A stretch of DNA of 64,000 bases from Phenylobacterium sp. RIFCSPHIGHO2_01_FULL_69_31 (GCF_001824475.1 NZ_MHXN01000003.1:316200-380199); one strand, 5' to 3'. Numbered from the stretch's first letter, positions 45,764-55,466 are shown. Made by a program: numbers and translations. Notes: generated from the letters alone by a model not told the origin.

Positions 45764-46135
45764 GTGCCGCGCGGCCGGGTCGCCGTCATCGCCTATCGTT
45801 GCCTCGGCATCGCGGCCGTCGCTCTGGCCGCTGCCGGCGTCGTCCTGCCGATCCTGCCGACGACACCATTCCTGCTGGTGGCTCTCTGGGCGTTCGCGCG
45901 CGGCGCACCGGGCTGGGCCGAGCGCATCCGCCGCCATCGGCGCTTCGGCCCCATGGTCCGCGACTGGGAAGAGAGGGGCGCCATCCCGCGAAAGGCGAAG
46001 GCCACGGCCATCGTGTTCATGGCGGGAAGCTGGGCGCTGCTGGCCTTCGCCGCCGCCGGCCCGATCGTGCTGGGCGCGACCGGCGCCGTGCTGGCGACCG
46101 TGGCCGTCTTCATCCTGACGCGGCCGTCGGGTTGA
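45764..46135 (+). CDS. DUF454 (YbaN-like) inner-membrane protein
   Basis: 123 residues with three helices: YRCLGIAAVALAAAGVVLPILPTTPFLLVALWAFARG carries the family motif PxLPTTPFLLVA, followed by the HRRFGPMVRDWEERGAI loop and two further helices. The start is GTG 45764. The cellular role of DUF454 proteins is poorly known. It converges on the acyl-CoA dehydrogenase gene, with 5 nt between stops. Confidence 0.85.
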   Translation: MPRGRVAVIAYRCLGIAAVALAAAGVVLPILPTTPFLLVALWAFARGAPGWAERIRRHRRFGPMVRDWEERGAIPRKAKATAIVFMAGSWALLAFAAAGPIVLGATGAVLATVAVFILTRPSG

Positions 46136-46140
46136 GCGCC

Positions 46141-47415
46141 CTACTCCGCGGCGAGCGGCGCATCGCCCTTGCGCCATGCCCGGACGCGCTCACCGTGCCG
46201 GCCGATCTCGAGTCGCGCGATCGAACGGAGATGCACCTCGTCCGGACCGTCGGCGAGACGAAGCGCGCGCATGCCCGCATAGGCGCGGGCCAGGCCGAAG
46301 TCCTCGGACACGCCGGCGCCGCCGTGCGCCTGGATCGCTGCATCGATCACGCGGAGCGCCGCGCGCGGGGCGGCGACCTTGATCATGGCGATCTCGAGCT
46401 GGGCCGCCTTGTTGCCCGCCCGATCCATCATGTCGGCCGCCTTCAGGCAGAGGAGCCGGCTCATCTCGATGTCGAGCCGCGCTTCGCCGATGCGCTGTTC
46501 CCAGACCGACTGGTCGGCGAGCCGCTTGCCGAAGGCCACCCGGGACAGGAGCCGGTCGACCATCTTCTCCAGCGCCACCTCGGCGGCGCCAATAGTGCGC
46601 ATGCAGTGGTGGATGCGTCCGGGGCCCAGGCGACCCTGAGCGATCTCAAAGCCGCGGCCCTCGCCGAGGATCAGGTTCTCCGCCGGCACGCGGACGTCGC
46701 GCAACACCACCTCGGCGTGGCCGTGCGGCGCGTCGTCGTAGCCGAAGACCGGTAGCATCCGCACGACCTCGATCCCCGGCGTGTCCATGGGGACCAGGAT
46801 CTGCGACTGCTGGGTATGACGCGCCGCGCCTTCGTCGGTCTTGCCCATCACGATGGCGACCTTGCAGCGCGGATCGCCGACCCCGGACGACCACCACTTG
46901 CGGCCGTTGATCACATAGTCGTCGCCATCGCGGCGGATCACCGTCTGGATGTTGGTCGCGTCCGACGAGGCGACGTCCGGCTCGGTCATCAGGAACGCGG
47001 AGCGGATCTCGCCGTCCAGCAGGGGCTTCAGCCAGCGGGCCTTCTGCGCGGCCGTTCCGTAGCGATGCAGCACCTCCATGTTGCCCGTGTCGGGCGCGGA
47101 GCAGTTGAAGACCTCGGACGCAAACCCCACGCGTCCCATCTCCTCGGCGCACAGGGCATATTCGAGATTGTTGAGGCCCGCTCCGTGGTACTCGCCTTCG
47201 TCGTGCTCGGACGGCGGCAGGAACAGGTTCCAGAGCCCCTCGGCGTAGGCGCGCGCCTTGAGCTCCTCGACGACGGGGATGACCGCCCAGCGGGCGGCCC
47301 CTTCGCGCTGCGTTTGCTGATGGTAGGTGGCCGCGGCCGGGTAGACGTGGGCGAGCATGAAATCGCGGACGCGATCACGCCAGGCGGTCTGCCGTTCGGA
47401 AAGCCTGAAATCCAC
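46141..47415 (-). CDS. Acyl-CoA dehydrogenase (ACAD10/11-like)
   Basis: Flavoenzyme of 424 residues that oxidises acyl-CoA to enoyl-CoA, passing electrons to ETF. Domains: N-terminal helical ([22 protein letters not shown]), middle beta ([36 protein letters not shown]), C-terminal helical ([55 protein letters not shown]). The DGPDEVH end is typical of the ACAD10/11 branch. It stands alone on its strand, with a 343-bp leader-like gap upstream. Confidence 0.93.
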   Translation of the reverse strand: MDFRLSERQTAWRDRVRDFMLAHVYPAAATYHQQTQREGAARWAVIPVVEELKARAYAEGLWNLFLPPSEHDEGEYHGAGLNNLEYALCAEEMGRVGFASEVFNCSAPDTGNMEVLHRYGTAAQKARWLKPLLDGEIRSAFLMTEPDVASSDATNIQTVIRRDGDDYVINGRKWWSSGVGDPRCKVAIVMGKTDEGAARHTQQSQILVPMDTPGIEVVRMLPVFGYDDAPHGHAEVVLRDVRVPAENLILGEGRGFEIAQGRLGPGRIHHCMRTIGAAEVALEKMVDRLLSRVAFGKRLADQSVWEQRIGEARLDIEMSRLLCLKAADMMDRAGNKAAQLEIAMIKVAAPRAALRVIDAAIQAHGGAGVSEDFGLARAYAGMRALRLADGPDEVHLRSIARLEIGRHGERVRAWRKGDAPLAAE

Positions 47416-47758
47416 GGTCGCGTCTCCACCCTATTGTTTCGTCCGGCAGGCGCCCGCCACGGCCTGGACTTGAGGGACAAGTGAGCTGGGTAGACCGCAG
47501 CGGGCCATGCAGGATGCGCTCTCACGCAGGCCGAAGCATATGATCGGGCCGGTCGCGGACCTTGATCTTCCTCAAGCTGGCGCCGAACAAGAAAACGGCC
47601 CCACGCGCTTGCGCAGGGCCGTAGAGGGGGATCGTCATGTCGATAGTCTGCTTGCGCCGCGATCACCTCCGTTGCTTGCCTGTCTTCACGTTAGCGGAGC
47701 GCCCGGGCCGGGGGTTTGATGGGGGTCAAGCCAGACCGCCAACTGGCTCAAGCGAGGG
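47416..47758. other. 343-bp gap upstream of the acyl-CoA dehydrogenase
   Basis: No convincing full gene. On the minus strand it holds CGGAGGTGATC (about 47661-47671), identical to a full anti-16S ribosome site, then an ATG at 47638 opening a 38-codon frame (47522-47638, beginning MTIPLYGPAQARG). A GC hairpin with a T-rich tail lies inside that frame. It could be a leader or attenuator for the dehydrogenase, or simply the end of the QueD-like transcript. Confidence 0.4.
47585..47622 (-). terminator. Rho-independent terminator-like hairpin
   Basis: Stem ACGGCCC...GGGCCGT (47595-47601 with 47616-47622) with inner GCGC/GCGC pairing. On the minus strand it is followed by TTTTCTTGTT (47594-47585). 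It lies about 135 nt after the QueD-like stop and about 170 nt before the acyl-CoA dehydrogenase start. A T-tail is present only in the minus orientation. Confidence 0.5.
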
Positions 47759-48271
47759 TCAGGTCGCCTCGTCCGCCAGCGCCTGCAGCACCTCCGCCGA
47801 CACCTGGCGACGCACGGACTCCGGGTTGCGGTAGACCGCGCTGTTGGCGCCATGCTCGAAGCATTCGACGGCGTCGATCCAGCAGCGGCCTTTCGTCTGG
47901 GCCGCGATCATGGGCTGGGCGGTCTCGAACACGTACTGGGCGATCCGCTCGCAACTGGTGGCCGGCAGCAGCCGCACATTGGCGAGGCCCAGTTCGGCCA
48001 GCCGCAGGAGTTCGGCCCGATCGGGATCGTCCCGCGCGACGAGGAGCGCGTGGTCGAAAGTCTCATGGAGCCAGCTGCGGATCGGGCCGAAACCGCCTGC
48101 CCCGAAATCCACCACCCAACCCCGATGATCGAGCTGCTCGGCGGCGAAGGTGAATCGGAACCCCAGGGAATATCCGTGCAGCAGCTGGCACTGGCTGTCG
48201 GCCGCCCACTGCCGCAGGGCGCAGGAAAGCCCGCGGTCCGCCCCGTAGGTCTTGGTCGAGAAGAACGCCAT
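47759..48271 (-). CDS. QueD/6-pyruvoyltetrahydropterin-synthase-like protein with altered metal site
   Basis: 170 residues. The T-fold signatures are visible: CQLLHGYSLGFRF (C28, H32), VVDFGAGGFGPIRSWLHETFDHALLV (DF...LDH-type), and ECFEHGANSAVY near the end. QueD and PTPS bind zinc through three His (one near the N-terminus and HxH). Here only H32 remains: residue 34 is Tyr, and the N-terminal segment (KTYGADRGLSC) has no His. It may be inactive, bind metal differently, or belong to a divergent subfamily with another reaction. ATG 48271 is preferred to GTG 48295. Confidence 0.75.
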   Translation of the reverse strand: MAFFSTKTYGADRGLSCALRQWAADSQCQLLHGYSLGFRFTFAAEQLDHRGWVVDFGAGGFGPIRSWLHETFDHALLVARDDPDRAELLRLAELGLANVRLLPATSCERIAQYVFETAQPMIAAQTKGRCWIDAVECFEHGANSAVYRNPESVRRQVSAEVLQALADEAT

Positions 48272-48343
48272 TTGCCGGACACTCCGCTCCGACACGGTAG
48301 GTCATTGGGACCCGCCACCCATTGATCGCGGTCAAGGTCGGGA

Positions 48344-48967
48344 TCAGCGCCCCTGCGTCACCCGGACCGGACTGGCGGCGGAGGCGACGGGGGCAGCGGC
48401 CGAGGCAAGCAGAAGGGCGCTGAAGAACGCCACCACCACCGAACTGGTCCGGCGGATCGTCAGCCCTCCGCCGCCGCGCGCGCCCGCCCGGACGGCGGCG
48501 CCAAGCGCGACCCAGACGCTCCCCGCCAGGGCCATCAAGGCGAACAGAACCATGAGGTAGGGTTCGACCAGGTCGACCACTCCGATCGACCGGGGCGGCA
48601 AGATGACAAAGACGAAGATGAGCGCTTTCGGATTGCTGAGCGTCGCAAGGAAGACCCGCCCCCAGGTGATCGCCCCCTGGCTGTCCGCCTGAGGCGCCGT
48701 CCAGATGCGCCAGGCGGTGTAGGCCAGGTACACGGCGCAGGCGATCCGCAGGAGCGGCCGCAACCAGGCCATAGACTCCACCACGGGCGCCACGAACGCC
48801 TCCAGGACGAGGATCGCCGCGCCATAGCCCAGCAGCTCGGCGGCGATGAGCGGGGCCGCCCGCCGCGCGCCAAGCATCGCACCGGCGGCGGCCAGCAGAG
48901 TGTTGGTTGGCCCGGGGGTCAGCAGCAGCAACGCTGCGGCGAGCACGAAGGCGTCCAGTTCGATCAC
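48344..48967 (-). CDS. LysE/RhtB-family exporter
   Basis: Inner-membrane protein of 207 residues with about six helices. The family motif LLTPGPTNTLLAAAGAMLGARRA is in helix 1, and VFLATLSNPKALIFVFVILP is in the middle. These export amino acids or small metabolites. The C-terminal part is short and polar around ARGGGGLTIRRTS. It lies between the tryptophan halogenase and QueD-like genes on the same strand. The substrate is unknown. Confidence 0.85.
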   Translation of the reverse strand: MIELDAFVLAAALLLLTPGPTNTLLAAAGAMLGARRAAPLIAAELLGYGAAILVLEAFVAPVVESMAWLRPLLRIACAVYLAYTAWRIWTAPQADSQGAITWGRVFLATLSNPKALIFVFVILPPRSIGVVDLVEPYLMVLFALMALAGSVWVALGAAVRAGARGGGGLTIRRTSSVVVAFFSALLLASAAAPVASAASPVRVTQGR

Positions 48968-48987
48968 GGCCCGCTCCCCTTCCCGCC

Positions 48988-50481
48988 TCAGTCGGCCAAC
49001 TCGAGGCCGGCGTAACGGTCCACGAAGTCCTGGTGGCTGGGCATGCGGGCCACGGCGCGGTCAATGTTGCCTTTCAGGTCGTCGAGGGCCCGGCGCAACT
49101 GCTCGGGCGGCATGAGCGCACCCATCAGATGGTGGCTGGCCGGCCGGATCCTTTGGCCCAGCATCACTTGCAGCCAGGAGTCCACCAGGAACAGCTCGCC
49201 GGGCACGTGATAGACCTGGGCCGTCTCGCGGAAGAGCTGGATCCGCTCGGCCAGGGAGGCCGGAATCTCCATGGTGCGGCAGCGGTTCCAGTACGGCGTG
49301 TCGGTCCGCTCAGTGGCGTTGTAGTGGAGGATGATGAAGTCCCGGATCCGCTCGATCTCCTGGTTCGCCAGGAAATTGAACCGGGTCGTCAGGGCGTCGT
49401 TGACGCCGGTGAACGGGAAGAGCTGCAACAGCCGCGTCACCGCGATCATGATCATGTGCAGCGACGTGGCCTCCAGCGGCTCGATGAAGCCCGCGGCCAG
49501 GCCGATGGCCACGCAGTTCTTGTCCCAGGCCTTGCGACGGCGGCCCGGGCGGAAGCGCAGCTGCCACGGGTCGGTGAGCCGCTCGCCCTTGAGCTGGCCC
49601 AGCAGGCTGCTGGAGGCCTCGTCGTCCGACATGAAGTCGCTGCAGTAGACCCAGCCGTTCCCTTCGCGATGCTGCAGCGGGATCCCCCATTGCCAGCCGG
49701 CGGTGTGGGCGATGGCGCGGGTGAGCGGCATGGCTGGATCGCGCGTGCGAGTCTGCACGGCCACGGCGCGATCGTTCGGCAGCCATTGGCCCCAGTCTTC
49801 GAAGCCGGCCTTCAATGTCTGCTCGATCAGCAAGCCGCGGAACCCGGTGCAGTCGATGAACAGGTCGCCCTCGACCCTCTCGCCTGACTCCAGGACCAGG
49901 GCGGTGATGTGGCCGGTCTGCGGGTGCTGCTGGACCTCTTGGATCTTGCCCTCGACGCGCCGGACGCCCTTGTTCTCGCAGCGCTTGCGGAGGTAGCGGC
50001 CGAAGCGGGTGGCGTCGATATGATAGGCGTAGTTCACCGGCGCATCGTCGGCCGTGTAGAACTTGCCCTCCTCGGACGCCCGCAGCTCGAGGCAGTAGTC
50101 GCCCAAGTCGCCGCCGAACCCCTGCGCCTTGGCGTGCAGCCACAGGTGATGGAAGTGCGCCATCAGGGTGGATTTCCCCACCTGGCCGAAGGAGTGGATG
50201 TAGCGGTCGCCGACCTGGCCCCAGTTTTCGAACAGGATGCCCAGCTTGAAGGTCGCCCCCGTCTCCCGCATGAACTCGCGCTCGTCGAGGCCGAGCAGAT
50301 GGACGAAGGTGCGCGCGGTCGGGATGGTCGATTCCCCGACGCCCACCGTGCCGATGGCGTCGGACTCCACCAGGGTGATGTCGAGCAGGGCGCCGAGCTG
50401 GGTGGACAGCCCGGCGGCGGCCATCCAGCCCGCCGAACCGCCGCCCGCCACGACGACCTTCTTCACGACCTGTCCTTGCAT
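48988..50481 (-). CDS. Flavin-dependent tryptophan-halogenase-family protein
   Basis: About 497 residues. FAD-binding GGGSAG at 13-18, catalytic Lys K79 in TGATFKLGILFENW (the same number as in PrnA), WQWGIP (WxWxIP motif) and EPLEATSLH, whose Glu matches the catalytic Glu of PrnA. All known halogenase residues are therefore kept. ATG 50481 has GGGGGAG upstream. ATG 50508 overlaps the JmjC stop (ATGA) and cannot be excluded. It follows the SapC and JmjC genes of a glycan-type locus, a common arrangement in Caulobacterales whose halogenation target is unknown. Confidence 0.92.
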   Translation of the reverse strand: MQGQVVKKVVVAGGGSAGWMAAAGLSTQLGALLDITLVESDAIGTVGVGESTIPTARTFVHLLGLDEREFMRETGATFKLGILFENWGQVGDRYIHSFGQVGKSTLMAHFHHLWLHAKAQGFGGDLGDYCLELRASEEGKFYTADDAPVNYAYHIDATRFGRYLRKRCENKGVRRVEGKIQEVQQHPQTGHITALVLESGERVEGDLFIDCTGFRGLLIEQTLKAGFEDWGQWLPNDRAVAVQTRTRDPAMPLTRAIAHTAGWQWGIPLQHREGNGWVYCSDFMSDDEASSSLLGQLKGERLTDPWQLRFRPGRRRKAWDKNCVAIGLAAGFIEPLEATSLHMIMIAVTRLLQLFPFTGVNDALTTRFNFLANQEIERIRDFIILHYNATERTDTPYWNRCRTMEIPASLAERIQLFRETAQVYHVPGELFLVDSWLQVMLGQRIRPASHHLMGALMPPEQLRRALDDLKGNIDRAVARMPSHQDFVDRYAGLELAD

Positions 50482-50504
50482 CGTCTCCCCCTTGGGTCCG
50501 GGCT

Positions 50505-51530
50505 TCATCTGTTGAGCCGGTTCAGCAGTTGGGCGCGCAGACGCCGGGCCTTCATCTCATCCAGCGGGCCCAAAGGGCCCTGCGCCGGTCCAGGCAGATG
50601 CTCTCGGGCGCGATCCGGCGGACCGAAGACGTAGAAGTCGAAGAGCGTCTTCCAGGCCTGCTTCTCGTGCTCGGGCCGCTCTCGGAGGCTGAGCAGGCCG
50701 TGCAGCAAGGTGGTCTGCGGCGTGTCGATGAACCGCGGCGAGGGGTTCCACCAGTAGTTCACCAGGACGTTGAACGCCTCCAGCGCCTCGACCTGATGCC
50801 ACCAGAGCGCGGGATAGACGAGGACGTCCCCAGGCTCCAACTCGGCGGTCTGCGCCGCGGCGAGGGCCTCCCGGAACCGGGGGAACCGCTCGAAGTCGGG
50901 CGCGCGGATATCCACCAGGCTCACCACCTGGCCGCCCGGCGTCGGCTCCAGCGGGCCCGGATAGAGGTTGGCCACCTGATCCGGCGGGAAGAGCGTGAAG
51001 CGCCGGCGGCCGGCGACGCAGCAGGCGATGTTGTTCGACATGTCGTAGTGGGCGGCGGCAACCGTGCGGTTGCCGATCCAGATGCTCACCGTCGGCGCGG
51101 CGCCGCCGAACGCCGCCGCGTCGAGCCCGAGGTCGTTCTCCGCCCGCAAGCCCGGCAGGTAGGTGTCGATGTCGGTCGAGCCGATGTAGAGCGAAGGCCC
51201 CGTCGGATCGTCCAGGCCCTCGGCGATCCGGTCCAGGAAGGCGTCCAGGCGGACCGGCTCGGCCCGGAAGTTCAGGCTGGTCAGGCCCTCGTCGTAGAAG
51301 AACCGGCCCTGGATCTCGGGCGCCCCCGTGAAACCCACCACCGGGCGCCCGCTGTCCCGGGCCTTCAGATCCGCAATCAGCGCGCGTGGCGACTCCAGGC
51401 CCTTCCGCACCAGGGGCCAGTCGCGCGCCATGCCCCGGAAGATCGTCGGGCGCTGGGCATCGAGCAGCTCATCGAGCGGCACATCGCCGGGCCGCACCCC
51501 CTCCAGCTCCTGCGTCGACCGCACCTCCAT
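50505..51530 (-). CDS. Cupin-like/JmjC-domain protein (Fe(II)/2-oxoglutarate-dependent type)
   Basis: 341 residues. The double-stranded beta-helix has the metal triad H161-x-D163 (VAAAHYDMSNN) and H245 (YPALWWHQVEAL), with IWIGNRTV before it. The N-terminus (VPLDELLDAQRPTIFRGMARDWPLV) fits Cupin_8/JmjC hydroxylases. Its ATG overlaps the SapC stop (TGATG), and its stop overlaps a possible start of the halogenase. It may hydroxylate a protein such as the receptor or SapC partner; this is not established. Confidence 0.9.
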   Translation of the reverse strand: MEVRSTQELEGVRPGDVPLDELLDAQRPTIFRGMARDWPLVRKGLESPRALIADLKARDSGRPVVGFTGAPEIQGRFFYDEGLTSLNFRAEPVRLDAFLDRIAEGLDDPTGPSLYIGSTDIDTYLPGLRAENDLGLDAAAFGGAAPTVSIWIGNRTVAAAHYDMSNNIACCVAGRRRFTLFPPDQVANLYPGPLEPTPGGQVVSLVDIRAPDFERFPRFREALAAAQTAELEPGDVLVYPALWWHQVEALEAFNVLVNYWWNPSPRFIDTPQTTLLHGLLSLRERPEHEKQAWKTLFDFYVFGPPDRAREHLPGPAQGPLGPLDEMKARRLRAQLLNRLNR

Positions 51531-52258
51531 CAGCGTCCCGCCGACTTGCGCAGCTTGGCGTCGATGAGAGACGAGACGTTGCCGAGCGACGAGAGAACCG
51601 CATAAGCGGCCCGCAGCGTTCCCGAGCGGTGCAGACGCTCCAGGTCCTGCCCCGCCACCGCCGCAAGCCGGGCCTCCGAGACGGTGAAGAGTCCGGGGAT
51701 CACGTAGGCCGTGCCATCCGTGAGCGTCGCTTCCACCTCGACGGGCTCGATGAGCCCGAGCTGGTCCAGCGTCTCGAAGAAGGGGCCGCCGGCCTCCAGT
51801 CCGTCGAAGAGGGTCCCCAGCAGCCGGGAGACGTGCTGCAGGTACGGCGCATTTCCCCCGGCCGGCAGGAACAGCGGTTCGCCCTCCGTCCAGCTGACGC
51901 GCGGATGGTCGAGGTCGATGTGGATCATGGCCTCGGGCTCGCCGGCGGTCCCGGGACGCGGGGCCTGCAGGACGATGGAGAACGGCCCGCGCTGCTGGGC
52001 CGCGGGCACGTAGCGGGCGTTCCAGCCGTCCGCGCCGAGGAACAGGTTCTCGTCCTTGTCGAGCCCCAGAAGGGCGACGGCCTGATAGTCCCCGTTGGCG
52101 TCCTGGCGGAAGAAGATCGGGTACTCGCGCTGCAGGTCTTCGAACTCCCTCGGAAAGACCAGCACCTGGTTGACGCTGTCGCCGAACTCCGGCCCGTGCC
52201 GGGTGATCACCCGCAGGTCGGCGTGGTCGACGTTGTTGAGCAGCACCTTGTTCGTCAT
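51530..52258 (-). CDS. SapC family protein
   Basis: 242 residues. The family pattern is evident: TNKVLLNNVDHADLRVITRHGPEFGDSVNQVLVFPREFEDLQREYPIFF, FLGADGWNARYVPAAQQRGPFSI, and a late GLFTVSEARLAAVAGQDLERLHRSGTL. SapC was first linked to Campylobacter S-layer export, but in caulobacters and xanthomonads it stands beside TonB receptors of sugar loci with cupin and halogenase genes. ATG 52258 is the first sensible start after the receptor stop (88 nt). Confidence 0.9.
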   Translation of the reverse strand: MTNKVLLNNVDHADLRVITRHGPEFGDSVNQVLVFPREFEDLQREYPIFFRQDANGDYQAVALLGLDKDENLFLGADGWNARYVPAAQQRGPFSIVLQAPRPGTAGEPEAMIHIDLDHPRVSWTEGEPLFLPAGGNAPYLQHVSRLLGTLFDGLEAGGPFFETLDQLGLIEPVEVEATLTDGTAYVIPGLFTVSEARLAAVAGQDLERLHRSGTLRAAYAVLSSLGNVSSLIDAKLRKSAGR

Positions 52259-52346
52259 CTCGGCCCCGACGGCCCTCGCCTGCCGCAGGTTAGGGCGAAG
52301 AAGGCCGCTGAGAACAGCGGCCTTTCCGACCACCCGGCTGCCCGGG

Positions 52347-55300
52347 TCAGAACTTGTACCGCGCGCCGAGCAGGTAGCGCGTGTCGAGTTCCTGGGCGAA
52401 ATAGGGTTGGTCCTTGTCGCGGGCATAGGTCCGCAGGTTCTCCTCGAAGATGTTGATCCCTTCGAAGGTCACGGCGAGGCGTTCATTGACGTCGTAGCTG
52501 ATGGCGAAGTCCACTTGGGAGAAGGGCTCCACGAAGACGGGATTGCGCGATCCCTGGCGGTTCAGCCGGGCCAGATACTTATCGCGCCAGTTCCAGGACA
52601 CCCGGGCCGAGATGCCGTACTTCTCGTAGATCAGCGTCACGTTGGCCGTGTCGCTGAGCCCCACAAGGGCGAACTGGTCCTGCCCGGGATCCGCACCGAT
52701 ATCGAAGCCGATGTCGCCGTCCACGAAGGTGTAGGCGCCGGCGATGCCGAGGCCCGTTTCCCCGAAGAAGTGCGCGCCCGCCACCTCGAAGCCCCAGATC
52801 TTCGCCGACCGGTTGTTGATCGGCTGGGACACCTGGAAGCTCAGGAGCGGATCGCTGGCGTTGGCGCTGATGTCCACGGCCGCCAGGATCTGGTCGACGA
52901 AGGCCTGGTTCAGGTCGCCCAGCGTTCCGCCCGGACCGGCGATCCGGTTGGCCTGGAACTGCGCCCTCGCCGCGTCCACCGAGCCGGTCGTGGTGATCAG
53001 CGCCGTCGCGGTGAACAGGTTCACGTCGGTCTGGTTGGCCCCGACCGAATTGAGCAGCTCCCGCGCCTGGCCCGACCGGGTCCCGGCGGCGCCGGAGCTG
53101 GGATCGCGCAGGTCGAAGAGCGGCCGGTCGAACGTGCCGACGCCCACGAAGTTGTTCACCCGCTTCTCGAAGACACCCGCCGAAACGAAGCTGCCCGGCT
53201 TGTAGTACCACTCGATCGAGACGTCGAAGTTGTCCGAGATCAGAGGCAGAAGGTCGGGGTTGCCGGAACGGCCCAGCGGGATCGCGCCGTTGGCGATGGG
53301 CCGGTTCGGCGCCTCGGCCGCAAGGGCGGCGAACAGGTCTGCATAGTCCGGCCGCGCGATCGTGCGGCTGAACGAGGCGCGGGCGACCAGGTCGTCCCGC
53401 AGGTCGATCTGGAAGTCGAGCGCCGGCAGCAGGTTGTTATATTTCCCCTTTCCGTCGATCGGCTGATACTGGCTGGAGGTGTCGATCCGGAAGTCGTTGT
53501 CGGCCGTCCACACGATGCCCGTGGGAACGCGGACCAGCGAAATCGACTCGACCTTGGTCCGCTCGTAGCGCACGCCGGCCACCATCGAGGCCGGCCGGCC
53601 GGCGACCTCGCCCTTCCAGGTGAGCTGGCCGTAGACCGAGAAGATGTCCTCATCAACGCGGTTGTCGCCCTGTTCGGTGATGCCGACGGCGTTGCCGCGC
53701 TGAGCGTAGAACGACGACAGGGCGTCGTAGAGGTCGATGGCGTTGGCGCGGAACGCCACGAGGCCTGGGCCGGTCTGCTGGGGATCGAACTCGTCGAACT
53801 TGCACGCCAGGCAGAACTCGCTGACCAGGCTGCCCGCGACCCGGGACACGTCGCCCGGGTTGGAGATGCCCCAGCTGCCAAGGTCCTGTTGGGTGTTGAC
53901 GTTCGACTGCCGCATGCGGGACGCGCGGAAGTTGGCGCCGAAGTCCAGCCGGCTGCCGGCGTCGTCCAGGTCCCAGGTCACGTCGGCCCGGATCTCCTTG
54001 ATGTCCTGGCTCTGCCGGTGGGCGAAGGTCCGCGCCACCTGGCTGCCCAGGTCACCCACGTCGAGCGCGCCGTTGCCGTTGCCGCGGGGGGCGGCGTCGT
54101 TGATCGTCGTGCTCTGAACCGGGATCCGGCCGCTGTAATCCACCGAGTGGGCGGCGATCACCGGCGCGCCGATGGCCACGAGGGTCGCGCTTGCCCCGTT
54201 CGAGCCGCCGGGCTTGCTCTGGGCGCGCGAGAGATGGCCGTCCACGGAGATCGAGAGGCGGTCGGTCGCCTGCCATTCGCCGTTCAGGCCGAACGACTGC
54301 AGGCTGTCGGTGTTGGCCCGGTACTGCTGCTCGAAGCCGACGTCCTTTACCCCGCTCAGCGTCTCCTGCAGGAAGACTGCCGTCGCCACGGTGGGATTGT
54401 CGTCGAAGGTCACCTGGTTGAACGGCCGGTTGAACCAGTTGGTCTGATCGTTCCGTTCCTCATGCGCCTTGTTGCGCGCGTACAGGGCGTCGGCCGTGAG
54501 GGTGAAGTTCTCGGTCGGGCGGAATTGCAGGGTGACCTGACCGTTGAAGCGCTCCCGCTCCCCCTCCGAGAAGTGATAGCGGCTGTCGTTCGGGATCGAG
54601 ACCAGGGTGCTGTGGCTGGACGGCGCGTTGGTGATCTGCGTCGTGCCATCGTTTCTCACGAAGCCGTTGGACGGATTGAGGAAGTCCGCATAGGTGCGGA
54701 CGTTCCAGTCGTTCGAGGTGGCGCTCCGGCTCGTGAAGTTGCGCTTCTGGTAGCTGCCGAAGATCGAAACGCCGAACCGCTCCTCCTGGTCGGCCCAGTT
54801 CAGCAGGCCCGAGACCTCCGGCGTGATCTTGTCGGCGTCCTTGAGGCTCTTCTCGACGCCCGTGTCGTACAGCCCCTTCAGGCTCACGCTGCCCGTGAGG
54901 CCCGCCTCCCCATCTAGCGGGCGGCGGGTGCGCACGTTGATGGCGGCCCCGATGCCGCCGGACGGGATGGCCGCCCGGCCGGTCTTGTAGACCTCCAGCG
55001 CGCTCACGCCTTCGGAGGCGAGGTTCGAGAAGTCGAACGAGCGACTGGTGCCGCGGGAGTTGTCGGAGTCCTGGTCGCCGCCCACCGTCTGGACATCGGC
55101 GGTCGGCATCGTGCGTCCGTTCAGGGTCACCAGGTTGAACCCGCTGCCGAAGCCCCGGACGGTCACCCGCGACCCTTCGCCGTTGGTTCGGTCGATGGAC
55201 ACCCCGGTGATCCGCTGCAGCGACTCCGCCAGGTTCGTATCCGGGAACTTGCCGATGTCCTCGGCCACGATCGCATCCACCACCCCGCTGCTGTTCCGCT

Positions 55301-55466
55301 TGATCCCCATCGCTTGCTCGATGGAGGCGCGGAACCCGGTGACGACGATCTCTTCGACCTCGCTTTGCGCTGGATCCTTAGTCTGAGCGACGGCCGCCCC
55401 CGCAAGCAAAGATGCCGCGATGGAAAGGGCAGATGAAGATGTACGCAGGAAACTACGCCGTTTCAT
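52347..55466 (-). CDS. Large TonB-dependent receptor of the glycan locus
   Basis: 1039 residues (TonB-Xanth-Caul type). A signal peptide (cleavage near AAVAQTKD) precedes the TonB box VEEIVVTGFRASIEQAMGIKRNSSGVVDAI, then the plug (RITGVSIDRTNGEGSRVTVRGFG; SGGIGAAINVRTRRPL) and a long barrel ending YLLGARYKF. Such receptors import oligosaccharides in caulobacters. The ATG has GGGGGAA upstream. A LacI-type palindrome lies at 55576-55591 in its promoter. SapC, JmjC and halogenase genes follow on the same strand. Confidence 0.95.
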   Translation of the reverse strand: MKRRSFLRTSSSALSIAASLLAGAAVAQTKDPAQSEVEEIVVTGFRASIEQAMGIKRNSSGVVDAIVAEDIGKFPDTNLAESLQRITGVSIDRTNGEGSRVTVRGFGSGFNLVTLNGRTMPTADVQTVGGDQDSDNSRGTSRSFDFSNLASEGVSALEVYKTGRAAIPSGGIGAAINVRTRRPLDGEAGLTGSVSLKGLYDTGVEKSLKDADKITPEVSGLLNWADQEERFGVSIFGSYQKRNFTSRSATSNDWNVRTYADFLNPSNGFVRNDGTTQITNAPSSHSTLVSIPNDSRYHFSEGERERFNGQVTLQFRPTENFTLTADALYARNKAHEERNDQTNWFNRPFNQVTFDDNPTVATAVFLQETLSGVKDVGFEQQYRANTDSLQSFGLNGEWQATDRLSISVDGHLSRAQSKPGGSNGASATLVAIGAPVIAAHSVDYSGRIPVQSTTINDAAPRGNGNGALDVGDLGSQVARTFAHRQSQDIKEIRADVTWDLDDAGSRLDFGANFRASRMRQSNVNTQQDLGSWGISNPGDVSRVAGSLVSEFCLACKFDEFDPQQTGPGLVAFRANAIDLYDALSSFYAQRGNAVGITEQGDNRVDEDIFSVYGQLTWKGEVAGRPASMVAGVRYERTKVESISLVRVPTGIVWTADNDFRIDTSSQYQPIDGKGKYNNLLPALDFQIDLRDDLVARASFSRTIARPDYADLFAALAAEAPNRPIANGAIPLGRSGNPDLLPLISDNFDVSIEWYYKPGSFVSAGVFEKRVNNFVGVGTFDRPLFDLRDPSSGAAGTRSGQARELLNSVGANQTDVNLFTATALITTTGSVDAARAQFQANRIAGPGGTLGDLNQAFVDQILAAVDISANASDPLLSFQVSQPINNRSAKIWGFEVAGAHFFGETGLGIAGAYTFVDGDIGFDIGADPGQDQFALVGLSDTANVTLIYEKYGISARVSWNWRDKYLARLNRQGSRNPVFVEPFSQVDFAISYDVNERLAVTFEGINIFEENLRTYARDKDQPYFAQELDTRYLLGARYKF

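Noticed and set aside
52095..54917. 940-codon plus-strand frame opposite the large TonB receptor
   Set aside because: Shadow frame without ribosome site or domain.
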